Positions 54,769 through 62,824 of a stretch of DNA of 64,000 nucleotides are shown here, in pieces. The stretch comes from Phycicoccus sp. (GTDB taxonomy: Bacteria; Actinomycetota; Actinomycetes; Actinomycetales; Dermatophilaceae), in assembly GCA_017993715.1 (NCBI GenBank), contig JAGOME010000003.1:1-64000 (forward strand), given 5' to 3'. The translations under genes and the position numbers were made by a program. Each line of letters starts with the position of its first letter. The stretch's first letter is position 1. The notes beneath the pieces are model-generated. The model was not told where the DNA came from and made no database searches. It worked only from the letters and a program-made list of their open reading frames with translations.

Positions 54769-55875
54769 ATGACTGAGCTGGCCGATTCCGGTTCGACCGC
54801 TGAGGAGCCCGGCCGACGGCTGCCGGTCCTGACGGTCGATGAGATCGAGACCCTCCTGCTCGGCGATTCGGCGTCCCTGGGACGCCGTGAGGTGGCCGCG
54901 CGAGCCAAGGTGTCCCGCGCGACGGCCCGCCGCTTTTGGCATGCGATGGGCTTCCAGACGGCCGAGGACGACGAGGAGCCGATCTTCACCCCCGCCGATC
55001 TGCAGGCGCTGTCCCGCGCGGCCACGCTCGTGCGCGACGGGGTCATCGACGAGGAGTTGGCGTTCGCCCTGACCCGGTCGTTCGCCCGCAGTGCTGACCG
55101 GCTCGCGGTGTGGCAGACCCAGCTCATCGCCGAATGGCTGACCCCGGCCGGGGAGCAGGCTCAGCTCGACGAGGTCGACGCCCGGTCGGTGCCCCAGGAG
55201 CGGGTGGCCGAGGATGCTGCCGCCATGCTCGCCCGCATTGCCGACGACATCGAGCCCATGCTCACGTATGTCTGGCGGCGGCACCTGAGCGGAGCCCTGG
55301 CCCGCATGCTCGCGGACTCGCGCCACGACGAAGAGGCCGACTCGTCGGCCCCGCTGCGGGTGATCGGCTTCGCCGATCTGGTCAACTTCACCTCGCTCGT
55401 GCGTCGGATGACCGAGCGTCAACTCGCCGCGCTGGTGCAGCATTTCGAGCTCGTGGCCAGCAACGTTGTCACCACCCATGGGGGACGGGTCATCAAGACC
55501 GTGGGGGACGAGATCCTCTTCGTCCACAGCGACCCGGCGGCCGGTGCTGCGATCGGCCTCGACCTCGTCGACGCGATGATCCAGGACGAGGTGCTGCCCG
55601 ACATCCGGGTCGGGATGGCGTGGGGCAAGGCCGTCTCTCGCCTCGGAGATGTTTTCGGGACCACGGTCAACCGGGCAAGTCGGCTGACATCGGTCACCCC
55701 GAACGGGCGCGTCTGGGTCGACGACGACCTCGCCAAGCGGCTCGGGACCGTCTCCGGCTTCGTCGTTACCCCCCAGCGACGACGTGTTCTGCGGGGAATC
55801 GGGGCGGTTGGACCGTCCGAGTTGAGCCGGGCTGCTGGGGCGCGCAGTGGCGGTTACGCGACGCGAACGCCATGA
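54769..55875 (+). CDS. class III adenylate cyclase, Rv1264-like
   Basis: 368 residues. The N-terminal half (about 20-185) has an HTH-like LGRREVAARAKVSRATARRFW and helical sequence resembling the autoregulatory domain of mycobacterial Rv1264, which makes that enzyme pH-responsive. The cyclase domain has metal Asp203 in GFADLVNFTSL and Asp247 in KTVGDEILF. Lys243 and Asp294 are in the purine-selecting positions, and transition-state Asn301 and Arg305 are in VNRASRL. All catalytic residues are present, so it should make cAMP. AGGAGG lies five bases before the ATG, nine bases after birA. Confidence 0.92.
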   Translation: MTELADSGSTAEEPGRRLPVLTVDEIETLLLGDSASLGRREVAARAKVSRATARRFWHAMGFQTAEDDEEPIFTPADLQALSRAATLVRDGVIDEELAFALTRSFARSADRLAVWQTQLIAEWLTPAGEQAQLDEVDARSVPQERVAEDAAAMLARIADDIEPMLTYVWRRHLSGALARMLADSRHDEEADSSAPLRVIGFADLVNFTSLVRRMTERQLAALVQHFELVASNVVTTHGGRVIKTVGDEILFVHSDPAAGAAIGLDLVDAMIQDEVLPDIRVGMAWGKAVSRLGDVFGTTVNRASRLTSVTPNGRVWVDDDLAKRLGTVSGFVVTPQRRRVLRGIGAVGPSELSRAAGARSGGYATRTP

Positions 55876-55913
55876 GACACCTGAGTTTCCCGGGACAACC
55901 TGTGAAAGACAAC

Positions 55914-55919
55914 TACTCT
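55914..55919 (+). promoter_or_regulatory. -10 box TACTCT of the two-component system
   Basis: TACTCT is followed by six bases and the ATG of the response regulator: a leaderless start. Confidence 0.55.
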
Positions 55920-55925
55920 GTGTTT

Positions 55926-56603
55926 ATGACTCGAGTACTCCTCGCTGAGGATGACGCAGCGATCTCCGAGCCGCTGGCCCGGGCGCTGCGCCGTGAGGGA
56001 TACGAGGTGGATGTGCGGGCCGACGGCTTGTCCGCCCTCGAGGCCGGGCGCGAAGGCGCCGACCTCGTCGTCCTCGACCTCGGACTTCCTGAGCTCGACG
56101 GCCTGGAGGTGTGTCGTCGCCTGCGGTCCGAGGGCTTCACGACTCCGGTCCTCATTCTCACCGCGCGAGCCGAGGAGGTCGACACCGTCGTCGGCTTGGA
56201 CGCCGGTGCTGATGACTACGTCACCAAGCCCTTCCGGCTCGCCGAGTTGCTCGCCCGGGCGCGGGCCCTGCTGCGCCGTGGCGTGACCGAGGCACCCGTC
56301 CAGGAGTCGCGACTGCTCCGGATCGACCCCGATGCCCACCGCGTGCACCTGCGCGGCGAGGAGATCGCCCTGACGGCCAAGGAGTTCGAGTTGCTCAGCG
56401 TCCTGGTGCGCAACGCTGGCAAGGTCGTCTCCCGCGACCAGCTGATGCGGGAGGTGTGGGACTCGGCCTGGTACGGCTCCACCAAGACTCTCGATATGCA
56501 CATCTCGGTGCTGCGCCGCAAGATCGGCGATGACGCCAACAACCAGCGCCTCATCGCCACCGTGCGTGGCATCGGATTCCGGTACGACGAGCCCTCGAGC
56601 TGA
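55926..56603 (+). CDS. OmpR-family response regulator
   Basis: 225 residues. Receiver domain with acidic pocket Asp9-Asp10, phosphoacceptor Asp51 (VVLDLGLPELDG), Thr79 and Lys101 (TKPF). It is followed by a winged helix (about 130-222) with LTAKEFELLSVLVRNAGKVV and DMHISVLRRKIG. It is paired with the histidine kinase six bases downstream. Target genes unknown. The start is fixed by a leaderless promoter; the longer frame over the cyclase gene is a shadow. Confidence 0.94.
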   Translation: MTRVLLAEDDAAISEPLARALRREGYEVDVRADGLSALEAGREGADLVVLDLGLPELDGLEVCRRLRSEGFTTPVLILTARAEEVDTVVGLDAGADDYVTKPFRLAELLARARALLRRGVTEAPVQESRLLRIDPDAHRVHLRGEEIALTAKEFELLSVLVRNAGKVVSRDQLMREVWDSAWYGSTKTLDMHISVLRRKIGDDANNQRLIATVRGIGFRYDEPSS

Positions 56604-56609
56604 CAGGTC

Positions 56610-57626
56610 GTGCGCCGGCTCCTCATCCGGTCGACCACAGCGACGGTCCTCCTCACGCTGCTGCTCGTTGCGGCCCCGATCACGGCGCTCTTCGTGTGGG
56701 CGATGACCCGACCGCACGCGCGCCGGCACGAGTTGGCGTCGGCCCTGGCGTCCTCCCGGGTCATGGTGCTGCTCGTCGCTGCTGCGGTCTTCCTCGTGGC
56801 GGTCACCGTACTCGTCGCTGCCCTGCTCACCCGTCGGGAGATCGCCCGGCTCACGGAGCCGATGGACGTGCTCGGCCATCGGGCCGAGCGGCTGGCCCTC
56901 GGTGATCCCAAGTTGGCGCCGATCGCGTCCGGCATCCCGGAGATCGACCGACTCGAACGTGCTCTGGTCAAGGGCGCCGAGCAGGCCAGTCGCCGCCTTG
57001 CCGCAGAGCGCGAGTTTGCCGCCGATGCCTCCCACCAACTCCGCACACCGTTGACCGCGCTACTCATGCGGCTCGAGGAGATCGCTGCGACCGACGATCT
57101 CAAGGTGGTCCAGGAGGAGTCGGCCATCGCGATCGCTCAGGTCGAGCGGCTCAGCGGAGTCGTCAGCAGCCTGATGTCCCGCACCCGATCCGGCGAGGAC
57201 CTCCCCGGAGCCATCTCCCTGGACACGGTCCTCGCGGCCATCCAGCGCGAGTGGCAGCCCGCGGTTGCCGTCGGCCGGCGGAGCATCCGGGTCACCGGCG
57301 AACGCGGCCTGAAGGTGCGGGCCACGCCCGACGCCCTGGCACAGATCTTCTCGACCTTGGTCGAGAACTCCCTCGCACACGGTCAGGGCACGGTGACGAT
57401 CACCTGTCGACGCTCCGGGCCCTCGGTCGTCGTGGAGGTCAGCGACGAGGGGCCCGGCATCCCGGCATCCCTGGCTCCGCACATCTTCGAACGCCGCGTG
57501 TCGTCATCGGGCTCAGGGCTGGGGTTGACGCTTGCACGGGACCTCGCCGGTGCGCTCGGCGGTCGGCTCGAACTCATCCGCCCGCAGGGAGCGGTCTTCG
57601 CCTTGTTCTTGTCGGCGCAGGCCTGA
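56610..57626 (+). CDS. sensor histidine kinase
   Basis: 338 residues. Two membrane helices (about 12-32 and 51-73) with only a short outer loop of some 18 residues, so it senses the membrane or a small ligand. Then a HAMP-like linker, the H-box with His142 in ASHQLRTPLTALL, N-box STLVENSLAHG, G1 DEGPGIP and G2 GSGLGLTLARDL. All kinase motifs are intact. It follows its regulator with a 6-base gap and ends directly against the convergent gtrA. Confidence 0.93.
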   Translation: MRRLLIRSTTATVLLTLLLVAAPITALFVWAMTRPHARRHELASALASSRVMVLLVAAAVFLVAVTVLVAALLTRREIARLTEPMDVLGHRAERLALGDPKLAPIASGIPEIDRLERALVKGAEQASRRLAAEREFAADASHQLRTPLTALLMRLEEIAATDDLKVVQEESAIAIAQVERLSGVVSSLMSRTRSGEDLPGAISLDTVLAAIQREWQPAVAVGRRSIRVTGERGLKVRATPDALAQIFSTLVENSLAHGQGTVTITCRRSGPSVVVEVSDEGPGIPASLAPHIFERRVSSSGSGLGLTLARDLAGALGGRLELIRPQGAVFALFLSAQA

Positions 57627-58118
57627 TCAGCGCCGAGACATCGGAGACGTGTCCTCGTCCATGGGCTCGCCCGCAAAGACAAAGGTCCGGTAAGCCCAGA
57701 AACGGAAGAGCGTGCCCAGCCCGATCCCGAAGAGCTTGGCCGCGTTGTCGGCGGCGACCGTCGCGAAACCGAGGGCGTAGTGCGAGAACGCCACGATGCC
57801 GACCTGCATGACCATGGCAATGGCGTTGGTGCCGACGAACAACGCAGCCTCATGGTGAGCGGGCCGGTTGCGTCGGTGTCGGAACGTCCAGGCTCGGTTG
57901 CCGATCCAGGCGACCGTCGTCCCAAGGATCGCCGACACGATGGTGGCCGTCGTGGGCTTCTCGCTGAGCAGGCCATGACGCAGGAGGTTGAAGGACCCGA
58001 TGTCGACGACAAAGGCAACCAGGCCCACGATGCCGAACTTGAGAACCTCGCGATACAGCGTGCCGACGACACCTCGCCAACCCTGCTTCGCGGAAGCGGG
58101 GGAGGGAGCGTCGGACAC
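57627..58118 (-). CDS. GtrA family membrane protein
   Basis: 163 residues and four helices, with KFGIVGLVAFVVDIGSFNLL and TVAWIGNRAWTFRHRR typical of GtrA. Family members help move or present undecaprenyl-linked sugars; in mycobacteria one acts in arabinogalactan synthesis. GTG at 58118 lies six bases after TAGCAT, so the mRNA is leaderless. Beside purK, divergent, a common actinobacterial arrangement. Confidence 0.9.
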   Translation of the reverse strand: MSDAPSPASAKQGWRGVVGTLYREVLKFGIVGLVAFVVDIGSFNLLRHGLLSEKPTTATIVSAILGTTVAWIGNRAWTFRHRRNRPAHHEAALFVGTNAIAMVMQVGIVAFSHYALGFATVAADNAAKLFGIGLGTLFRFWAYRTFVFAGEPMDEDTSPMSRR

Positions 58119-58124
58119 CCCCGA

Positions 58125-58130
58125 ATGCTA
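58125..58130 (-). promoter_or_regulatory. -10 box TAGCAT of gtrA
   Basis: Minus-strand TAGCAT, six bases before GTG at 58118. It faces away from the purK box across 14 bp. Confidence 0.55.
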
Positions 58131-58144
58131 CCCGTGACGGCAGG

Positions 58145-58150
58145 TAGCCT
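58145..58150 (+). promoter_or_regulatory. -10 box TAGCCT of purK-purE
   Basis: TAGCCT is seven bases before the purK GTG, a leaderless start. Confidence 0.6.
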
Positions 58151-58157
58151 CGTGCGG

Positions 58158-59324
58158 GTGACGGCGCCTGTTCCTGCCCCTGGTGGCTTCCCCGTGGTCG
58201 GCATTGTCGGAGGTGGCCAACTCGCTCGGATGTGTGCCGCCCCGGCGGCCGAACTGGCCGTGACCTTGAGCGTGCTCGCGGAGGCGCCGGACGCCTCCGC
58301 AGCCCAGGTCATCGCCTCCGCTCCGGTGGGTTCCCACGCGGACATCGAGGCCGTCCTGGCCTTTGCCCGCGAGTGCGATGTGGTCACCTTCGACCACGAG
58401 CAGGTCCCCACGCCTGTGCTCGCGGCCTTGGTCGACGCCGGTGTCGTCCTGCATCCGTCGCCCCAGGCCCTGGTCTTTGCCCAGGACAAGCTCGTCATGC
58501 GCACCCGGCTGACCGAGCTCGGGATCCCGTGCCCCCGCTGGAGTCCGGTCACGACGGCTGCCGAGCTCACGGCATTCGGGAATGCCGTGGGCTGGCCGGT
58601 GGTCCTCAAGACTCCCCGCGGCGGCTACGACGGCAAGGGCGTCCTCCTGGTCCGCGAGGCCCCGGACGCTGCTGACTGGTTCGAGCGTGCGGGCGGGGAG
58701 CCCCTGCTCGCCGAAGAGGCGGTCGACTTCCCACGGGAGCTGGCCGCTCTCGTCGCGCGCAGCCCCTCCGGACAGGCCGCGGCATGGCCCGTGGTCGAAA
58801 CCGTGCAGACCGACGGGATCTGCACCGATGTCGTGGCGCCCGCGCCGGACCTGTCCCCGGAGCTCGCGCAGGAGGCTGTCGAGCTCGCCTTGCGGATTGC
58901 CCTGGAACTCGGCGTGACCGGGGTGCTCGCGGTCGAGCTCTTCGAGACGCGCGACGGGCGGATCCTGGTCAACGAGCTCGCGATGCGCCCCCACAACTCC
59001 GGCCATTGGTCCATGGACGGCGCCGTCACCGGACAGTTCGAACAACACCTGCGCGCCGTGCTCGACCTGCCGCTCGGATCGCCGACCCCCGTTCAGCGCT
59101 GGACCGTCATGGCCAACGTGCTCGGTGGCGCGTATGAGGACCTCTACCCCGCCTACCGCCATGTCATGGCCCGCGACCCTGGGGCCAAGGTGCACATGTA
59201 CGGCAAGGCTGTGCGTCCCGGCCGCAAGATCGGCCATGTCAACGTCAGCGGCGACGACCTCGAGGCCCTGCGGCGTCGCGCTCGCCATGCCGCGGACTAC
59301 CTCGAAGGATCGGTGACCGAATGA
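58158..59324 (+). CDS. purK: N5-carboxyaminoimidazole ribonucleotide synthase
   Basis: 388 residues. ATP-grasp enzyme that carboxylates AIR for purine synthesis. [36 protein letters not shown] and [17 protein letters not shown] are present. GTG at 58158 is fixed by the -10 spacing; an upstream extension reads over gtrA. The stop overlaps purE as ATGA. Two GAATGCCG octamers in opposite orientation lie within it at 58570-58587. Confidence 0.95.
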   Translation: MTAPVPAPGGFPVVGIVGGGQLARMCAAPAAELAVTLSVLAEAPDASAAQVIASAPVGSHADIEAVLAFARECDVVTFDHEQVPTPVLAALVDAGVVLHPSPQALVFAQDKLVMRTRLTELGIPCPRWSPVTTAAELTAFGNAVGWPVVLKTPRGGYDGKGVLLVREAPDAADWFERAGGEPLLAEEAVDFPRELAALVARSPSGQAAAWPVVETVQTDGICTDVVAPAPDLSPELAQEAVELALRIALELGVTGVLAVELFETRDGRILVNELAMRPHNSGHWSMDGAVTGQFEQHLRAVLDLPLGSPTPVQRWTVMANVLGGAYEDLYPAYRHVMARDPGAKVHMYGKAVRPGRKIGHVNVSGDDLEALRRRARHAADYLEGSVTE

Positions 59325-59851
59325 GCGACATGGCCCCCCAGGTCGGGATCGTCATGGGCAGCGACAGCGACTGGCCGGTCATGGAGGCAGCATCGATCGC
59401 GCTGTCCGAGTTCGGCATCCCGCACGAAGTCGACGTGGTGTCGGCACATCGGATGCCGGAGGACATGATCGCCTACGGCCTGGGTGCGGCGGAGAGGGGC
59501 CTGCGGGTCATCATTGCCGGGGCCGGGGGAGCGGCCCACCTGCCGGGGATGTTGGCGTCGGTCACGTCCCTGCCGGTCATCGGGGTCCCGGTGCCCTTGA
59601 AGTACCTCGACGGCATGGACTCGTTGCTGTCAATCGTCCAGATGCCCGCGGGTGTGCCTGTCGCGACGGTGTCCGTTGCGGGCGCGCGCAATGCGGGCTT
59701 GCTCGCCGTGCGGATCCTTGGGGCTGCGGGGACGCCTGAGGCCGCCGAGCTGCAGACCCGGCTGGACGACTTCCGCCAGTCCCTGGGCGATGTGGCCCGG
59801 GACAAGGGCGCCGCCTTGCGGGCCCGGCGCGCGGGCACCACCCTTCCCTAG
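59321..59851 (+). CDS. purE: N5-carboxyaminoimidazole ribonucleotide mutase
   Basis: 176 residues. Moves the carboxyl group made by PurK onto the ring of the purine precursor. [17 protein letters not shown] and [11 protein letters not shown] hold the phosphate site and catalytic residues; [14 protein letters not shown] and [22 protein letters not shown] follow. It is translationally coupled to purK. Confidence 0.97.
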   Translation: MSDMAPQVGIVMGSDSDWPVMEAASIALSEFGIPHEVDVVSAHRMPEDMIAYGLGAAERGLRVIIAGAGGAAHLPGMLASVTSLPVIGVPVPLKYLDGMDSLLSIVQMPAGVPVATVSVAGARNAGLLAVRILGAAGTPEAAELQTRLDDFRQSLGDVARDKGAALRARRAGTTLP

Positions 59852-59862
59852 GCCCGCCGCCC

Positions 59863-59927
59863 CGTCGAGATGACCTGACACGCGGAGCCCGCGGCGGCAT
59901 TCGTCCGCGTGTTGTGTCACCTCGACG
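59863..59927. terminator. imperfect 24-bp hairpin between convergent purE and the CoA-binding gene
   Basis: Arms 59863-59886 and 59904-59927 pair at 20 of 24 positions around a 17-base loop that contains a CGGCATTC octamer. The right arm includes the stop codon of the convergent gene. Probably bidirectional. Confidence 0.6.
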
Positions 59928-60369
59928 AGGTCGATCGCGGGAGTTTGCCCCATTCGATCCGGGGGCAGGTGTCCATAACGACGGCCAGTCCGGCGGCCTC
60001 GGCTCGCGCCGCGGCGGCCTCGTCGATCACCCCGAGCTGCAGCCAGATGACCTCGATACCCAGGCGCTCGGCCTGGGCGATCGCCTCGTCGACGACGGCC
60101 CCGACCAGGTCTGAGCGCACGAAGCAGTCGACCACCCGCACGGGCCCCTCCGGGATGTCGGCAAGACTGGCATAGCCCGTGAAGCCGTGGACCGGTTGCG
60201 CCTTGGGATGCACGGGGATCACGCGCATACCCCGCGCCTGGGCGAGCCAGCCGGAGATCCGGAATGCCGTGCGCTCGGGGTTGTCGGACAGGCCGACGAC
60301 CGCCCACGTGGCCGGCTCGGTGAGCAACCGAGCGATGAGGACCGGGTCATTGGTGTGCGGTGAGGTCAT
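59917..60369 (-). CDS. CoA-binding (YccU-like) Rossmann protein
   Basis: 150 residues, a single Rossmann domain of the succinyl-CoA-ligase alpha type: TWAVVGLSDNPERTAF at the nucleotide loop, RVIPVHPKAQPVHGF, VIWLQLGV and the C-terminal DTCPRIEW. Members bind CoA, but their function is unclear. GACAAT lies six bases before the ATG, close to the leaderless pattern. Confidence 0.9.
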   Translation of the reverse strand: MTSPHTNDPVLIARLLTEPATWAVVGLSDNPERTAFRISGWLAQARGMRVIPVHPKAQPVHGFTGYASLADIPEGPVRVVDCFVRSDLVGAVVDEAIAQAERLGIEVIWLQLGVIDEAAAARAEAAGLAVVMDTCPRIEWGKLPRSTSSR

Positions 60370-60428
60370 AGGCTCATTGTCGACGGACCGGGGTCACCCG
60401 GCGGCGGCCCCCTCGAAGGAGACCTGCG

Positions 60429-61487
60429 ATGAAATTCGGACTGTTCATCCCCCAAGGCTGGCGGCACGACCTGGTCGGCATCGACCCTGCCCAGCACTGG
60501 GGCGTCATGGCGGGCCTGGCGCGCCGCGCCGATGGACTCCATGAGTGGACATCCATGTGGGTCTACGACCACTTCCACCCCGTGCCCGAGCCGACGGATG
60601 CGGCGACCCACGAGGCCTGGTCGCTCATGGCGGCCTTCGCGGCCGTCACCGGGCGGATCCGGCTTGGACAGATGTGCACGTGCATGGGCTACCGCAACCC
60701 GGCCTATCTGGCCAAGGTGGCGGCCACCGTCGACATCGTCTCGGAGGGACGGCTCGAGATGGGCATCGGCGCCGGCTGGTACGAGCATGAATGGCGTGCC
60801 TACGGCTATGGCTTCCCCACTGGCCGCGAGCGGCTGCGGCAACTCGAAGAGGGCGTGCAGATCTTCCGCCAGATGTGGACGACCGGCCGCTCGACGTTCT
60901 CTGGTCAGCACTATCAGACCGACGGGGCACTGTGTTTCCCCCAGCCGCTGCAGGGGACGAGCAGCCCGGGATCGCGGAACAACGGCATCCCGATGTGGAT
61001 CGCGGGCGGCGGCGAGAAGGTGACGCTGCGGATCGCTGCACAGTATGCCGACTACACCAACTTCTTCGGTCCTCCGCAGGAGTTGATGGCCAAGGATGCC
61101 ATCCTCAAGGAGCACTGCGCGGCCCTCGGGCGCGACGAGTCCGAGATCGTCCGGTCCACCAACCTCGACGTCATCATGGGTCGGACCCAGGGCGAGGTCC
61201 AGGACCGGCTGGGGTTCATCGAGTCCCGGCTGCACGAGGGTGGAGTGTCGGACACCAAGATCGAAGAGCGGATGGCGATGTACCGGCGCAGCCCCGCCAC
61301 CGGCACGATCGACCAGGTCGCCACCAACCTGGCCGACATTCAGGATGCGGGAATCACCTACGCCATCTGCAACTTCCCGGACGCGGCGTATGACACGACC
61401 GGCATGGAGATCTTTGAGCGGGAGATTATCCCCGCGTTCATTCACCATGAGCCGGAGGGCTTCTGGGACCGCCTCCTCGGCGACTGA
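60429..61487 (+). CDS. F420-dependent LLM-class oxidoreductase
   Basis: 352 residues of the luciferase-like fold. [53 protein letters not shown] and [21 protein letters not shown] carry the F420/flavin-binding residues. [17 protein letters not shown] is the usual C-terminal filter region. The fbiC gene at the start of the window supports F420 over FMN, but that is inference; substrate unknown. GAAGGAG lies seven bases before the ATG. Confidence 0.88.
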   Translation: MKFGLFIPQGWRHDLVGIDPAQHWGVMAGLARRADGLHEWTSMWVYDHFHPVPEPTDAATHEAWSLMAAFAAVTGRIRLGQMCTCMGYRNPAYLAKVAATVDIVSEGRLEMGIGAGWYEHEWRAYGYGFPTGRERLRQLEEGVQIFRQMWTTGRSTFSGQHYQTDGALCFPQPLQGTSSPGSRNNGIPMWIAGGGEKVTLRIAAQYADYTNFFGPPQELMAKDAILKEHCAALGRDESEIVRSTNLDVIMGRTQGEVQDRLGFIESRLHEGGVSDTKIEERMAMYRRSPATGTIDQVATNLADIQDAGITYAICNFPDAAYDTTGMEIFEREIIPAFIHHEPEGFWDRLLGD

Positions 61488-61572
61488 CTCGAGCGTTACC
61501 GGCATCGCGTGAGATCCTCCCGGCCCTGGGTGAGGTCCGGCACGCTGGGACGGGTGCCACGAGCCCGATCGC

Positions 61573-61578
61573 TAGGGT
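61573..61578 (+). promoter_or_regulatory. -10 box TAGGGT of the acyl-CoA dehydrogenase gene
   Basis: TAGGGT is seven bases before GTG at 61586, a leaderless start that chooses this codon over the GTG nine bases earlier. Confidence 0.55.
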
Positions 61579-61585
61579 GGCAAGC

Positions 61586-62752
61586 GTGAGCGGGAATACT
61601 GACTTTGACCTGTTTCGTCTCTCTGAGGATCATGAGGCGATCCGGGATGCGGTGCGAGAGTTGGCAACAGCCAAGATCGCACCCTTCGCTGCGGCCGTCG
61701 ATGAGGAGTCACGCTATCCCCAGGAGGCCCATGACGCCCTCGTGGCGGGGGACTTCTTTGCGCCACACGTGCCGGAGGAGTACGACGGGGTCGGCGCCGA
61801 CGCCCTGGCCACTTGCCTGGTCATCGAGGAGGTCGCGCGGGCCTGCGCCAGCAGCTCGCTGATCCCTGCGGTCAACAAGCTCGGGTCGCTGCCCGTCATC
61901 CTCGGTGGAGGTGCCGAGGTCAAGGCGAAGTACTTGCCGCCGCTTGCCCGTGGCGAGGGCGGGTTCTCGTACGGTCTCTCGGAGCGGGAAGCCGGATCCG
62001 ACACCGCCTCCATGAAGTGCCGAGCCCGATCCGATGGCGACGACTGGGTGCTCAACGGGCAGAAGGCCTGGATCACCAATGCGGGCATCTCGCAGTACTA
62101 CACCGTCCTCGCCGTCACTGACCCCGATGGGCCCCGGGGCAACAACATCACGGCATTCGTCGTGGAGAAGTCCGACCCTGGGTTCTCGTTCGGCGAGAAG
62201 GAACGCAAGCTCGGGATCAAGGGATCCCCGACGCGTGAGCTGATCTTTGAGCAGTGCCGGATCCCGGGGGACCGGATCATCGGCACTCCCGGTGAGGGCC
62301 TGAAGATCGCGCTGCAGACTCTCGACCACACCCGCGTGACGATCGGCGCCCAGGCCGTGGGCATCGCCCAGGGGGCGCTCGACGTGGCCGTGGCCTATGT
62401 CAAGGAGCGCAAGCAGTTCGGCAAGGCCATTGCCGAGTTCCAGGGCATCCAGTTCATGCTGGCTGACATGGCGATGGAGCTGGAGGCGGCCCGCAACCTG
62501 GTCTATGCGGCCGCGGCGAAGTCGGAGAGGGGCGACCCGGATCTCCCGTTCTTCGGCGCGGCAGCCAAGGCCTATGCCAGCGACGTCGCGATGAAGGTGA
62601 CGACGGACGCGGTGCAGGCCCTCGGCGGCGCGGGCTACACGCGGGACTTCCCCGTGGAGCGGATGATGCGCGACGCCAAGATCACCCAGATCTATGAGGG
62701 CACCAACCAGATCCAGCGCATCGTCATGGCCCGGCAGTTGCTGCACGGCTGA
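61586..62752 (+). CDS. acyl-CoA dehydrogenase
   Basis: 388 residues. FAD enzyme that introduces the alpha-beta double bond in an acyl-Co[21 protein letters not shown] and [19 protein letters not shown] form the FAD and substrate site; [22 protein letters not shown] and [20 protein letters not shown] follow. The catalytic Glu is in [15 protein letters not shown]. It is of the short-chain/isovaleryl-like group by length; chain preference unknown. A small hairpin follows the stop. Confidence 0.95.
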   Translation: MSGNTDFDLFRLSEDHEAIRDAVRELATAKIAPFAAAVDEESRYPQEAHDALVAGDFFAPHVPEEYDGVGADALATCLVIEEVARACASSSLIPAVNKLGSLPVILGGGAEVKAKYLPPLARGEGGFSYGLSEREAGSDTASMKCRARSDGDDWVLNGQKAWITNAGISQYYTVLAVTDPDGPRGNNITAFVVEKSDPGFSFGEKERKLGIKGSPTRELIFEQCRIPGDRIIGTPGEGLKIALQTLDHTRVTIGAQAVGIAQGALDVAVAYVKERKQFGKAIAEFQGIQFMLADMAMELEAARNLVYAAAAKSERGDPDLPFFGAAAKAYASDVAMKVTTDAVQALGGAGYTRDFPVERMMRDAKITQIYEGTNQIQRIVMARQLLHG

Positions 62753-62812
62753 GCCGGTCGGCTCAATCGGCGAATGCCGCGGTCGCTCCGCGGGTATTCG
62801 TGCTCGTCCCCG

Positions 62813-62818
62813 TAGCAT
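62813..62818 (+). promoter_or_regulatory. -10 box TAGCAT of the terminal glycosyltransferase gene
   Basis: TAGCAT is six bases before GTG at 62825, a leaderless start. Confidence 0.55.
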
Positions 62819-62824
62819 GTCGGG

